A stretch of DNA of 64,000 nt, from positions 241,001-305,000 of the forward strand of contig JBAIAA010001143.1 of assembly GCA_037893245.1 (NCBI GenBank). Direction: 5' to 3'. The stretch is from Crossaster papposus. Taxonomy: Eukaryota > Echinodermata > Asteroidea > Velatida > Solasteridae. The translations under genes were made by a program, and so were the position numbers. Shown here in pieces: positions 1 to 10,301 of the stretch; position 1 is the stretch's first letter, and every line of letters begins with the position of its first letter. The notes under the pieces were generated by a model. The model searched no databases. It was not told the DNA's origin and saw nothing but the letters and a program-made list of their open reading frames with translations.

Positions 1-90
1 TCTAGGCGTACCAAACAAGATATATTTACTCACCTCTTATGAGTTACACTCTTACCACGTACAGCCCCGCGAACTCCACGCCTTCGGTCA

Positions 91-153
91 GCTAGAATCA
101 CGAATGACTTGATTCTTCTGTCGCCCTCATCGTTTAGAGCGGTACAAATAGTG
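91..153 (-). repeat. Terminal direct repeat, 3' copy (A2) of the YR retroelement
   Basis: This 63-bp stretch, starting gctagaatcacgaatgactt, recurs at 10302-10364 in the same orientation with one visible mismatch (ttctg against cctct near the middle). The two copies bracket every coding domain of the retroelement, as split direct repeats do in DIRS/Ngaro elements. Sequence outside the 63 bp does not match between the two ends. Confidence 0.75.
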
Positions 154-711
154 AACTATTTATATCGCTCTGTTGTTCCGTTGCGGGCTCCAGAATCTAC
201 AAGGCTTAGATATGGGTTTAATAGATTCTTTCCGAAACCCCCTACCGACTGCTCCAGCCCTCAAACCCTTCATACTCACTATTTCATCATCCACCCATCT
301 CTAATCCCAACTCTTACTCTAAAACCTGCCCCACCCTTAAGGAAAAACGAGGACCAATGTTGCTTAACTGATATTCATTTGTGTATTTTAATTATAAACA
401 AAAGAGTATCCTTTTCTTTGTTATGCATGCATTCTCAAATAATTATGTCACGTAACCTGTCAAACCTGATACACCGCCTCTTGCATTCAAAAGTAGCCAT
501 TTTGCAGATGATCTTTGCCAATTTTAAAATTACCACACATGAATATGATTATAATTATGACTTGATTAAGACCTTATAATGGAGTAGTACACCTTGAAAT
601 AAGAAGCCTGTCCCCCACCAAGCATCTTATGTGCTGTTCCAATCACTGACCTAAGGCTTAAAGCCCAATGCTACAAGCAGATCCAAACAGTAGGCCTATA
701 AAATCTGAAAT
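154..711. other. 3' non-coding part of the YR retroelement
   Basis: This AT-rich stretch lies between the recombinase stop and the terminal repeat. A 156-codon open frame on the plus strand (109-579) runs across the repeat and has no recognisable domain. In a Ngaro element the B1 repeat should lie here next to A2, but I found no partner for it in bases 1-90. Confidence 0.4.
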
Positions 712-1923
712 CTATGGAAATGCTCGCTGAACCTTGAAGCCCGAGTTAAGACCTCTGAAAAAACATCCCGCTAGATCAGCTGAAGATTGCTGATCCTGAT
801 CCTTACTGACAGCATCGCGCAGTGCCTGTACTGTTTGTTTACGCCTGGTTATTTTTTCCAACTCTGTGTAGTGCTTATAGGTTTTCCTGGAAGCCCATCT
901 GCAGTGATCCATGACCTGCTCCTCTGAAGCTCCAAGGAGACGTAAGGTGGCTGCCACCCCCGCTCGGTTTCCATGGGCCCTCAGCCGGCTATCGTCTGGA
1001 TCTGATGAAGAGGAAAAGTAGGCCTGCAAACGCACGTTGGGTGCGGCACCTACGAAAGGCTTGTTGACAAGAGACCTGTGGTCCTGTGTTGAAGGCCGAA
1101 AGAGAAAACCATCTGTAAGGCTGTAACCGTTTAACCTTGCCAGTTCCACCAAACTGTTAACTGCCCCGGCTGGGTCTAGATCTGATTGACCCTCCAACTT
1201 CGGAATGACAATAAGAGAAGAAGAGGACTCTCTAATCGTTTTCCCTACAGTGTGGTTGAAGAGAAGGTCGCCGCCCTCTATTCTCGAAATCTCGCATGTC
1301 TTGGTCCTGCCTAAGTCGCCTGCCCTGTCACCAGCCCACCAAAGACATAAAAAGAATGCTAAATCTCTCTGCAATATGTATCTCTGAATGAATGGAGAGC
1401 TGTTACATTCTCGGGATGACAAACGCCTCTTTATTTCTGTCGCCAACCAGCGTAACTTATCCGAGAATATTGGTACGGCTTGTCTTGGTGTGACGTGTGC
1501 CTCGGCCTGTTCCAGTCGAATAGCCCGTAGATATCTTTGCACCCGCTGTGATATGCAAGGGTTACCCCATAACGAGCCTGAGCGCCAAATCTCGGTTCTG
1601 CCTACAGAATTGTAATATCCCCTGAGCTGGCCAATGTAAGAGTCCACAGTTCCGGCTGCTAAATGACGAGGGCATTCACAAGGGAAGAAGCCATGCTTGC
1701 CCAAGTTTTCACATCCAAGGGTGTGGACTTGTGTTCTCCCTTTAGAATCTTTGACCACTAGGAAGGCGACAATATCCAGGGGCGTAGCTGAGTGTAAGTC
1801 GACTCCCTCCGTGTGGTATCCTTCGCCGTGGTGTTTCTGGATAAACTCTTCGAGCGATGCCACCAGCTTACTTTTCTGCTTATCGTATGCTCGCCCATCC
1901 AAAAGGCCATCTAGCGTCTTCAA
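712..1923 (-). CDS. Tyrosine recombinase of the YR retroelement
   Basis: This 403-residue frame has the C-terminal catalytic domain of the tyrosine recombinase (phage integrase) family. The tetrad can be placed: Arg200 in GDRAGDLG, His317 and Arg320 in AHGNRAG, Trp343 in CRWAS, and the likely nucleophile Tyr352 (Tyr349 is the alternative). In DIRS/Ngaro elements this enzyme inserts the circular cDNA in place of a DDE integrase. The domain has no internal stop. The annotated start is a TTG codon, and the frame stays open upstream to an acceptor-like AG at 1945-1946 preceded by a pyrimidine run. The real N terminus may therefore come from a spliced exon. It follows the RT/RNase H/SGNH frame by about 70 bases. 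Confidence 0.87.
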   Translation of the reverse strand: MKTLDGLLDGRAYDKQKSKLVASLEEFIQKHHGEGYHTEGVDLHSATPLDIVAFLVVKDSKGRTQVHTLGCENLGKHGFFPCECPRHLAAGTVDSYIGQLRGYYNSVGRTEIWRSGSLWGNPCISQRVQRYLRAIRLEQAEAHVTPRQAVPIFSDKLRWLATEIKRRLSSRECNSSPFIQRYILQRDLAFFLCLWWAGDRAGDLGRTKTCEISRIEGGDLLFNHTVGKTIRESSSSLIVIPKLEGQSDLDPAGAVNSLVELARLNGYSLTDGFLFRPSTQDHRSLVNKPFVGAAPNVRLQAYFSSSSDPDDSRLRAHGNRAGVAATLRLLGASEEQVMDHCRWASRKTYKHYTELEKITRRKQTVQALRDAVSKDQDQQSSADLAGCFFRGLNSGFKVQRAFP

Positions 1924-1992
1924 CCTCGCCAGTACCCCGTCACGCTTTGAAAAAGAAGATGTAAATTTGTTTAGGATCGATGTTCTGTTGTT

Positions 1993-3912
1993 CTATCGGA
2001 AACAAGCTATGTCGGGACCAGTGCGCAGGTGCAGAGCTGACCTTAAAACCATCTGCAACCTACGATGAAGCTTTAGACTGCCCCACCAAGACAGATGGAC
2101 ATCGTCCCTCAGATCCTCTTGCATAATGTAATCATTGGAGAGGAAAGCCCAGCCTGCCTCATTACATATGGCTCTTAGGGCTTCGTTAACTACAGCTACC
2201 GAACGGTTTACTTTCACCAGCCTGGTTTGACAGACCGATGACAAGATGAAAACGCAAACGGGAAACTCGGCTCGAAGCCGAACGGCAGCTACCCTGAACA
2301 CTCTTATGACCTCCTGAACCCCCTCCTGACAATCAGCCAATCTGCTGAAATCATTGATGCCCCCATGTAAAACCACTGCATCCTGTGCATGTCGTCGACA
2401 TGTGGTGGCTGCTGCTCCACACAATGACGAGATATTATGACCCCCTCTTGTGACCAGTTGCACATCTAGGCTCAAAGGCCAACTGAACCCTTTCAAGCCT
2501 TTAAACATGGAATCTGACATGAGAAGGACATTCATTTGTTTGGGCAGCGGATTTTCCTTCATATGCTTACCGCAGTGAGGAAAGAAACATTCAAAGGCCC
2601 AAAGCTGAAAGGGCAGACCCTTCTTATTCGGCGTGGAACCCTTAGCTGATAGATACTCAATGACCCCCATCTGTCCTTCCTCTGACAGACGTACTGACTG
2701 GCGTGCATAAGAAAGCAGACTTGGCCACCATGGTTTCGGGTGAGGGTGCTTCGGTACAACCATCGTTACCTTCACATTTCCCCATTCCTGGAACAGTCGA
2801 ATGAGTGAAGCTATCAGAACAAAAGGTGGGAATACATAAAGCTCTTCGCCCACCGGGCACTGCTGGGCAAAGACATTTACCCCCGACGATCCCGGTGCCG
2901 GATCCCTTGAGTAGAATTTTAGTGCAGATCCGTCGAACCCACTCGGCACATTTGAAGGAAGTGCCATCAAGTCAAATGTGAAGCCTCGAGGCCCTCCCAA
3001 CTCTCTCTGAAGAAGCTTCCAGATTGAATGGGATAATCGAGCATCTGCCTTAGACACCTCTCTTGACGGGGCATCCGCTGGATTTTGCTTGGAAGGGACC
3101 CATCTCAACTGCAGTGTAAAGTTAGCCTCTAAAGTAAGGGCGAAAATCAACTTTAAAACCCTTGCCAAAGCTGTCGACTTCGCTCTGCGCCTGTTCCAAA
3201 CGTCGAAGAGAGCTAATGCGTCAACCGTTACGTCCACACGTCTATCCCACAACGAGTCTAAGACCGACTGCAAGACAAAATACAAAGCCAATGCCTCTTT
3301 GCAGCATATGTCTTCCACAGCTAGAATGTCTTGAGGCCAGTAATCTCCAAAACTCGTGTTTCCTGACGGACCGACCAAAACTCCTCCCCAACGAAAACCA
3401 GACGCGTCCGAACTCAGAGCCACTGACACATGGTGCTCCTTTTTCCAAGGTATGGGTTGCGAGAATGAATCTATGAAACGCCAGAAAAGGATCTCGGCTC
3501 TCACTTCTTGTGTAAGGGATGTGGGGGAAACGTCGTCTAATCTTGACATAAATGAGCAACACTCTCTTACAAACAAGGATCCCGCTGGAAATACCAACGC
3601 AAAGCTTTGACATTTTCCGACAAAGCGTTGAAGCTGTTTTAAAACAACCTGGCCTGCCAAAAGGATATTCTCTCTTACTTCGGCAAATGATATCTTTTTC
3701 TTCTCTGGAATCCAGAAAGACAAGGATTTTGAACAGATCCCCAGACCCAGATGGATCATTCTAGAGGATGGATGAAGATGGCTTTTCTCCAGGTTGATGA
3801 AAAACCCCAAATGTGATTTCATGTAGCAAACCACGTAAAGCGCCCTCAGAGCCCTGTCGAAAGCCCCGTCATCTGACGCACACTCGATTTCTGGGCACTG
3901 TGACACGAACAC
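1993..3912 (-). CDS. RT C-terminal part, RNase H and SGNH-hydrolase-like domains of the YR retroelement
   Basis: This is a 639-residue frame. Its first 80 or so residues continue the RT palm and thumb (INLEKSHLHP, typical of the stretch after the catalytic motif). RNase H follows at about residues 165-285, with the four acidic positions visible as SSDAS, KEALAL, VDALAL and NPADAPSR. After a linker, residues 458-625 look like an SGNH/GDSL hydrolase: block I MSDSMFKG with the serine, GGIND for the asparagine block, and a terminal DDVHLS carrying the Asp-x-x-His pair. RNase H removes RNA from the hybrid during reverse transcription. The role of the hydrolase in such elements is not established. 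The frame has no internal stop, but it is out of frame with the upstream RT piece. Confidence 0.82.
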   Translation of the reverse strand: MFVSQCPEIECASDDGAFDRALRALYVVCYMKSHLGFFINLEKSHLHPSSRMIHLGLGICSKSLSFWIPEKKKISFAEVRENILLAGQVVLKQLQRFVGKCQSFALVFPAGSLFVRECCSFMSRLDDVSPTSLTQEVRAEILFWRFIDSFSQPIPWKKEHHVSVALSSDASGFRWGGVLVGPSGNTSFGDYWPQDILAVEDICCKEALALYFVLQSVLDSLWDRRVDVTVDALALFDVWNRRRAKSTALARVLKLIFALTLEANFTLQLRWVPSKQNPADAPSREVSKADARLSHSIWKLLQRELGGPRGFTFDLMALPSNVPSGFDGSALKFYSRDPAPGSSGVNVFAQQCPVGEELYVFPPFVLIASLIRLFQEWGNVKVTMVVPKHPHPKPWWPSLLSYARQSVRLSEEGQMGVIEYLSAKGSTPNKKGLPFQLWAFECFFPHCGKHMKENPLPKQMNVLLMSDSMFKGLKGFSWPLSLDVQLVTRGGHNISSLCGAAATTCRRHAQDAVVLHGGINDFSRLADCQEGVQEVIRVFRVAAVRLRAEFPVCVFILSSVCQTRLVKVNRSVAVVNEALRAICNEAGWAFLSNDYIMQEDLRDDVHLSWWGSLKLHRRLQMVLRSALHLRTGPDIACFR

Positions 3913-3964
3913 ATTAGAAAGGGAAACAAAGGAGAAAAGACCAATATTGAGAATGTCAGATAGC

Positions 3965-4387
3965 CTATTTAGGTGTTGCCGATGAGCCCGAACACTCGCC
4001 TATAAAACGGTCATCAATCCAAACCTCGGTATGGATACCCCGGTTCTTTAGCCATGTTGACAAGCACGAGCCAATAGTCGTGTAAATGAATGCGCTGTTT
4101 TTAAAGCCAAATGGCAAGGTCGTGTCTACAAAATAGTAGCCCGCCCACTCAAAGCCACAGAAGGTCTTAGACGCTTCCGACAAAAGTATTTGCTTGTAGC
4201 CCTGTGCATCATCGGTAGCTGAAAAGAAGCCATTTCTGTTAATGGATTTTGCAATTTCGCCCAAGGGAACCAATCTAAAAGGCGTGTCCTTACACCAAAG
4301 ATTTGGTCCCTTCATCGACAAAACAAGTCTTGGCTTTTGGGTTCTATGGCTAAAGCATTCACACATCTTGGCGGCTGAACTTCGCAT
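3965..4387 (-). pseudogene. RT palm fragment (middle frame) of the YR retroelement
   Basis: This frame carries the central RT palm: a SATDDAQGYKQI block, PFGFKNSAF, and the catalytic VWIDDRF that corresponds to the YxDD box. It is offset from the upstream RT frame, with the break near 4330 at a short A run, consistent with a one-base indel. It ends in a stop about 10 codons after the catalytic box, and homology resumes in another frame from about 3900. A pyrimidine-rich tract with CAG at 3902-3904 resembles a splice acceptor, but no phase-compatible donor exists, so a second disruption is the simpler reading. Confidence 0.78.
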
Positions 4388-4905
4388 GTTTTACCCAAAA
4401 GCTCCACGGAGCCTTCTATAAGTCTCTTGGTCAAAGTCTCATTGATGAAGGGGACGAACTTGCGACACGACGGAGCATTTGCGAAATACATCTGCGGGGG
4501 CACGTCAGAGTCGAATTTTCTGCCTCGATATTCTCCCTTGAAAGGCTGGAAAAAATCAAAAACATCCACCCCTTGCCGCAGCCATTTAGATACGACCGGA
4601 CCATCCGCCGACTCTTCAAGAACCCCGTCCCAAAGGCCCGGGTTCACATTCAGTGATCCAGCTACAAAAAGGTCTGGGTCTCGAAACCGCAGTGCTTGCA
4701 TATCTGGCAAGACTCTGCCTGAAATGACATCCAGAGGGTCTGGTGCACATGCCATAGCGGAACTTACGGGTTTTCCAGCTACGCCCACCCAACTGAGGAC
4801 TTCCCTCTCTCGCCTTGCTGCCTGGGCCGCGAAGGGGTCAAAACACCGAAAAGAAGATCTCTCCCATGAGTGACTCTCCAGCACTCTCCGGTAGTGCAAA
4901 AGCTC
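4312..4905 (-). pseudogene. RT N-terminal part of the YR retroelement
   Basis: About 195 residues match the region before the RT palm in DIRS-like elements: a WLRQGVDVFDFF stretch, FANAPSCRKF, then a PPRCVNALAIEPK segment that runs into the next frame. The first ATG-like codon is not convincing, since the frame actually begins with TTG at 4899. It is open back to an acceptor-like ttttattag ending at 4906, in the phase (0) that would fit ORF1 exon 2. The frame is broken near 4330. Confidence 0.72.
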
Positions 4906-5309
4906 CTAATAAAATGTACACCGGAAGGAAAAACTCTCGCAAATTACAATTTTGCGTCTCTCTAGTTCTTCAACTGCAAACCCTGTTTTTATTCAAATAT
5001 TTATTCTCATGGATATCAATTAAGGCCAAACAAATCATTATTACACTCATGATTCTTTGTGCTAACGTACATATTTAGTAAATGTCATACTCTGACAATA
5101 TTCAAATATCCAAGGGTATACACTAAGGAGGACCATTAAAATTGGATACCATCCAATACTTTAACCATCAAGTGGTATAGCACCCCTCACTGACCATCAA
5201 AAATGTCCGTGTGCTGCATCTGCCAGCATTTAATTTTCAATTAGACCTCAGTAAACTTGATATTGTCATGAATCATGACCATCTGCGCTCGCCTCGCCCT
5301 CAGCATTCC
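4906..5309. other. Spacer between ORF1 and the RT frame
   Basis: This is about 400 bases with no coding signal, between the ORF1 stop and the RT frame. If the acceptor at 4906 is used, it would be intronic in RT transcripts and would contain the last ORF1 exon's downstream sequence. Confidence 0.4.
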
Positions 5310-5822
5310 CTACAAAATCTCCTTGCAGTCGCGGGCCATGTGCCCCCGCTTTTGGCAGCGAAAACACGCACCTGCCTGCTTAGCTGCCCCTAAACTACTG
5401 CGAAAACCCCAACCACGTTGGCCTTGCTGAGAATTCCATCGGGGCCGAAAGCTCTGCCGCCATGGCCTGGTAACGCCACCTTGAGGCCCCACCCGCGCTT
5501 TATTATCAGCAGGAGGAGCGGCCAAACCTAAATGCTTGCGAGCGAATCGCAAACGCTTGTCAGAATCTTCGCCCGTAATCGACTTGTAGATATACATGGC
5601 GATACCCTGTACCTTAGCTTCTACATGTTTCGAGCACTCGGTGAGTAGATTCACGTACATCTGTTTCTCTTTAATGTCGTCGGAGGACAGTGGTGCAAAC
5701 TCATCCACGTACTTCCTTAGTAGTGACATCACGTATGCTACATTGCGGTCATAGCCAGTCTCCGCGCAGGCCTTCAAAAGCTCCAGTCGCCTTGGCTTGT
5801 GGACCTCAAAAGCGGATTTCGC
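5310..5822 (-). CDS. ORF1 (gag-like) exon 3 with CCHC zinc knuckle
   Basis: The exon opens after an AG at 5823-5824 in phase 0 and ends at a TAG at 5310. Residues near the C terminus form a C-x2-C-x4-H-x4-C zinc knuckle (CFRCQKRGHMARDC), preceded by an Arg/Gln/Trp-rich basic stretch. Both are typical of nucleic-acid-binding gag proteins. The upstream part is helical and charged. The frame carries an ATG-ATG two codons before the acceptor, so an unspliced start is also possible. The phase-0 fit to the exon ending at 8663 supports splicing. Confidence 0.72.
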   Translation of the reverse strand, partial: AKSAFEVHKPRRLELLKACAETGYDRNVAYVMSLLRKYVDEFAPLSSDDIKEKQMYVNLLTECSKHVEAKVQGIAMYIYKSITGEDSDKRLRFARKHLGLAAPPADNKARVGPQGGVTRPWRQSFRPRWNSQQGQRGWGFRSSLGAAKQAGACFRCQKRGHMARDCKEIL

Positions 5823-8662
5823 CTGCATCATATATAAACAAACGAACGCCGAACATGCAACTCACAGGCCAAAATGCAGAGAAGACATATGCCATCATTG
5901 ATGTGCCCAAACTGGTATCTACTCTATATCATGATCACGGATTGATATCCCATGGACTAAGCTCGAATCACACTGGGTTTCATGAGCTTTCTCTCGTGGC
6001 TCTGCCACTTCTAGCCTATTGGAGGTCCAACCTCGATTCCAAATATAGCTCTGGTCAATCATATTTCTCTATAATTATAGCTAGCTAGCTGCTATTGACG
6101 TATTTTGCCCGCAGCAAGATAAGTACTCATTCTCTATCTTAAAAAAGCTCAGATCAATTCAATCTTTTGATTTCAGTATCATTGTTATTTTACTGCTATA
6201 TATTGACGTCATCTTCTCTAACAAACCTAACTGGACCATAAAATTCTCGGCAAACTTTCGTTAACATCTTGTCTGCGGGAATGCTGACTGAAGAGGTCTA
6301 CCCTTTACCATATGCATATTATTATTATTTTTTTTAATTTTTTTTTTTTATTTTTTATTTTATTTTTTATTTTTTTATTTTTTTTAATTTTTTTTAACGA
6401 CATTCCATTATACCTTGAGGTCAAAACTCAGTCTAAAATTGCTTAAATATTTAAAATTAGATATAAGGTTTGCTCTGCGGCGCCTCGATGTCCAAACCCG
6501 AGATCAAATAATGCTATCTTGGCCATCTCAATTCGGATCAGGACCCTGAATCAAAGTTGTAATGGGATGCTATCGAACTTTCGGTACCTTGTCCCCCTGT
6601 ATGTCCAATTTCCAATGAACCTTTGGAGGTTCGCCCTCAGATATAAATAATTTATCAGCTTTTCCTCAATGAATCATGTTCCTTATTATCTCAAGATCCA
6701 ACCTGAATCCAAATACTAAAATGTATCCACATTATTTCGCAGAATTTCCTATCTATGCTGCTTAAGGCCCAATCTCTGAATTAACCTTAAATTTAATTTT
6801 TTACATTTCTACCTGGAAACCCTGCCCCTTAACACCTCAAGGCGTAACCCTTGAAACGACACCGAAATAAAATTTATATCAGATTTCTCTCGGGGCATCT
6901 TGCCCCTTTCCATCTCATTGCCCGACTTCTGGATCGAAACCTATAAAGCTTAAACTATGCGCTTTCTTCAGGGAGCCCAGCCCCTTCTCACCTCTGGATC
7001 CAACCTCTGAATCGAAACCTAAATTTAATTTTCTGAAAGGTATGTTGAAATACTACATAACCTTAAATGAACCCCAACAAGGCGTCTGCGGATTTTATAT
7101 AATTTACATCCAATATCTCAGGGGCCCTGCCCCATCTTACCTCGAGGTCCAACCTGAGACCCAAAACCAACACCCGATTTCTCGTGGGCCCTACCCCAGG
7201 CGCATCTCGAAGTCCAACCTCGGATCCAAAACTATAATCCGATTTTCGGGGGGTCCTACCCAAGTGCTTCTCAAGGTGCAACCCCGGATTAAAATAACCT
7301 TTTCCCAATTAAGTATTGGATGTTAAATCCACTTTTGCGGTTCCAATTTGGCTACATATAATGGAATTCCTCGAAACCCTTATCATGCGTCTCACCTCGA
7401 GGTCGTACCTCGGATCCAAAACTAAAATCGAATTTATTGTGGGTCCTACCCCAAGTGCAACTCAAGGTCCCACCTCGGATCCAAAACTTTTTCCCGATTA
7501 AAATTGGAATTAAAATTCACTTTGTGGTTCAAATTTGGCTACATACATGTAATATGTGATTCCTTGAAACTCTTAGCATACGTCTCACCACGAGGTCGAA
7601 CCTCTAAAATCCGATTTCTCGTGGGGTCCTACCCATGTGCATTTCAAGGTCCAACCTCTGATTCAAACCTTTCCCGATTAAGCATTTGATTTCAAATTCA
7701 CTTTGCGGCTCAAATTTGGCTACATAATGGAGTTCCTCGAGACCCTTATCATGCGTCTCACCTCGAGGTCGTACCTCGGATCCAAAACTAAAATCGAATT
7801 TATTGTGGGTCCTACCCCAAGTGCAACTCAAGGTCCCACCTCGGATCCAAAACTTTTTCCCGATTAAAATTGGAATTAAAATTCACTTTGTGGTTCAAAT
7901 TTGGCTACATACATGTAATATGTGATTCCTTGAAACTCCTAGCATACGTCTCACCACGAGGTCGAACCTCTAAAATCCGATTTATCGTGGGGTCCTACCC
8001 ATGTGCATTTCAAGGTCCAACCTCTGATTCAAACCTTTCCCGATTAAGCATTTGATTTCAAATTCACTTTGCGGCTCAAATTTGGCTACATAATGGAGTT
8101 CCTCGAGACCTTTACCATACGTCTCACCTCGAGGTCCAACCTCGGATCCAAAACTAAATTCCAAAACTAAATTCTCGAGTGCATCTCAAGGTCCAACCTC
8201 GGATTCAAATAACCTTTTCCCAATTAAGCCCTCGACTTTAATTCCGATTTGTGGTTTACTTCTGGCTCCCTAATCATAGATCCCCAGACATTTCTCATAA
8301 ACCCTACCATGCATCTCGCTTCGAGGTCCAACCTCGGACCCAAACCTATATCTTCTTGGGACCTTGTTCATGCGCCCGAGGTCCAACTTCGGGCTCACAA
8401 TCTTAGCTCAAAAGGAACGAACATTTCTTTGTTTCATCTGTAACTAATGCTGACTTTATTCCATCAAACGATCTGCCCCACCGGAAATGTAGAAACCTAG
8501 GGTCCTTAATACTTTGAAAACGTTTTACTTCGACGGTTCAGCCGCCTACGCCCCACTATCCAAACATCATAACTATACCTTGCCCACAATTTTTTAAGGG
8601 AACGAACATACAATGAAATGCGAACAAGTTTATAAATACAATACACTTCCAATCTTATTCAC
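5823..8662 (-). other. Intron 2 of retroelement ORF1, filled with tandem repeats
   Basis: On the minus strand the intron begins GTGAAT after CAG (8662) and ends ATGCAG (5823). It is 2,840 bases long and contains a T-rich low-complexity stretch (6320-6400) and the repeat array at about 6800-8410. There is no coding signal inside. An intron this long in a retroelement means the inserted copy derived from unspliced RNA, or that the repeats expanded after insertion. Confidence 0.55.
6790..8410. repeat. Degenerate tandem array with a 366-bp higher-order unit
   Basis: A short motif of the type ctcgaggtccaacctcgga, followed by tccaaaac and a GGTCCTACCC box, recurs every 60-80 bases. Superimposed is a near-perfect 366-bp direct duplication: the segment around 7370-7690 repeats at 7736-8055, with a third partial copy after 8056. 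Open frames in the array repeat with the same 366-base offset and are not genes. Confidence 0.8.
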
Positions 8663-9082
8663 CTGTGGCACCGGGCTAGGAGTCGTCTTCTGATCGACAG
8701 CGTCATCCGTTGCATCACTGGGACCAGGGCATGTTGCGGTACCGGCATCTTGCGCTGGCAGTGCGTCAGCCGCCTTGCTTTGCTCTCCCTGCTGCTGGCG
8801 TTTCTGCTGCTTGGAAAGCCTTCCGACCGCCTTTTCAGCCAGTGGACCCACCTCCACACGTGCCATCAGTCGCTCAAAGTTTCGCCGCTGACCCCCATTA
8901 GGGGCAAGGGCCAAAATGTGGTCTAACCACGCCCTATCCAGACCCAACAACTGGTCCACATCTTCCCAGCCGTCTTTAATCATGTCCTCAAAAAACTTGG
9001 CCGAGATCTTGAACGCCACACAGAGCCCTTTAAATGCGGGACTTGCCTGGGTTTCTACGCCTTCATAGGCGTCGGGTTTCTC
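8663..9082 (-). CDS. ORF1 (gag-like) exon 2
   Basis: This is an exon of 140 codons. It starts GAGAAACCC after a strong acceptor (ccttttattttgcag) and ends CAG before GTGAATAAG, both in phase 0. Residues about 20-75 form a compact domain with a GWEDVDQLLGLDRAWLDHIL stretch, and the C-terminal third is rich in Gln, Ala and Pro and probably disordered. The combination of a small helical N-terminal domain, a disordered linker and the zinc knuckle in the next exon supports a gag-type nucleocapsid protein. I recognise no host gene in it. Confidence 0.68.
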
Positions 9083-9612
9083 CTGCAAAATAAAAGGCGT
9101 TTGAACATTAAATTGAGAACACCAATGCCGTCACTGAAAGTTCAGTCGATCTATAGCATGAATATAAACGATGCGAAGCGCCGGCTTAATGCCACCAGCG
9201 CGAACCTAATATCACGGACTAAAACAAATTGATTGTTAACCGAAAGAATGAAGCATTTTACGTAGGCCTGCCTACATGCAGTTGAAATTATATAGATAAA
9301 TGAGGGCCCCTGGCCAAAGGCTTTCATTCTGCCTGCCGATAAAATAGACACTTGAAGAACATAATTTCTTATTCTTTATTATTATTATTTAATCTCAAAA
9401 CATCGATCCCCTGATATGTATAGGCCGGGACCGAACAAACCCCGCTATTATCCGCGTTGTACGATTTATTGTTCATGCAGTGTTCAACTATTGCATATTT
9501 ATTTATTTAAGATCCCTTGCATTCCAGCATTTATTTAATAATTTGAAACGTAATTTGAAACGTAATATTTATTCTAGGTGTTTTGTCTAAATGAAAAGAA
9601 GAGCTACCTTAC
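9083..9612 (-). other. Intron 1 of retroelement ORF1
   Basis: The intron begins GTAAGGT and ends ATTTTGCAG on the minus strand, is AT-rich and has no coding signal. A 66-codon open frame inside it (9151-9351) has no recognisable features. Confidence 0.55.
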
Positions 9613-9639
9613 CTCCACTATATCGTACGTGATATCCAT
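9613..9639 (-). CDS. ORF1 (gag-like) exon 1, nine codons
   Basis: An ATG at 9639 with G at -3 and G at +4 opens nine codons (MDITYDIVE) that end GAG before a good donor GTAAGGT. The junction is phase 0, the same as the acceptor at 9082. A nine-codon exon can arise by chance. The case rests on the matched phase, the strong Kozak context and both consensus splice sites. Confidence 0.55.
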
Positions 9640-10301
9640 GTCTTGATTGAGAGAACTGAAATTGAAATCGCACTAGGGTTTGGAAAATCCAAAATGTACT
9701 GCGCGCCGAAACACTGACCGTGGGCAATGCTCAAACGCCAAACGGTTCATTCAAGCACGTTGCGACCGCACCCAAAAGAATCTCACTTCACGGCCCGCCG
9801 ATTCACAATAGACAACATTCTCACGAAGCAATAATTTGCATATCAAAGCCACCAACGACGTCGTCAGACTGCCATCTGAACGATGTTGCGAGCCCTGCGC
9901 GCTTAGCAAGATTATCAACGGCCGTTGGAAGTCTTTCAACGACCTGAAAAGTGCTAAACAGGATGATAAAATCGTACAAGCCAACTGTTATTTTCGGGGA
10001 GCATATAGCTCTCTGCGACACAATATTATAAACACAAGAACATTTCCTTCATGCATGTACATGTACCAGCAGGACTAACTAATCCACCCACATTTCTATT
10101 CAATAAACAAGAACAGTCTTACCGTTAATTTCCGTCGACAAAAACCGCTCCAAATTGCCATAAAACCATAAACTACCCCTTGATCACCCGAACGCATTTC
10201 CCCCAAATTGCTCTCCTAATCCCGATTCCCATATACTTATCATAAGATAGGGAATCGCTAATATTCGCCAGCGTAGCTCAAGGACACCCAGCTGGCGAGC
10301 T
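9640..10301 (-). other. 5' leader of the YR retroelement
   Basis: This is non-coding sequence between the 5' terminal repeat and the ORF1 start. Several short open frames on both strands (9720-10078) have no recognisable domain. I see no clear TATA box. Confidence 0.4.

Noticed and set aside
109..579. 156-codon plus-strand frame at the left edge
   Set aside because: It runs through the terminal repeat of the minus-strand retroelement, shows no domain and has a composition of non-coding DNA.
3900..3990. Short intron inside the retroelement RT
   Set aside because: The CAG acceptor with pyrimidines looks good, but no donor in phase 0 exists upstream, so a frameshift or small insertion is more likely.
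7042..8443. Regularly spaced repeats resembling a CRISPR array, and the small frames in them
   Set aside because: The units are tandem without unique spacers, lie in a eukaryotic retroelement intron, and the frames simply repeat with the 366-bp period.
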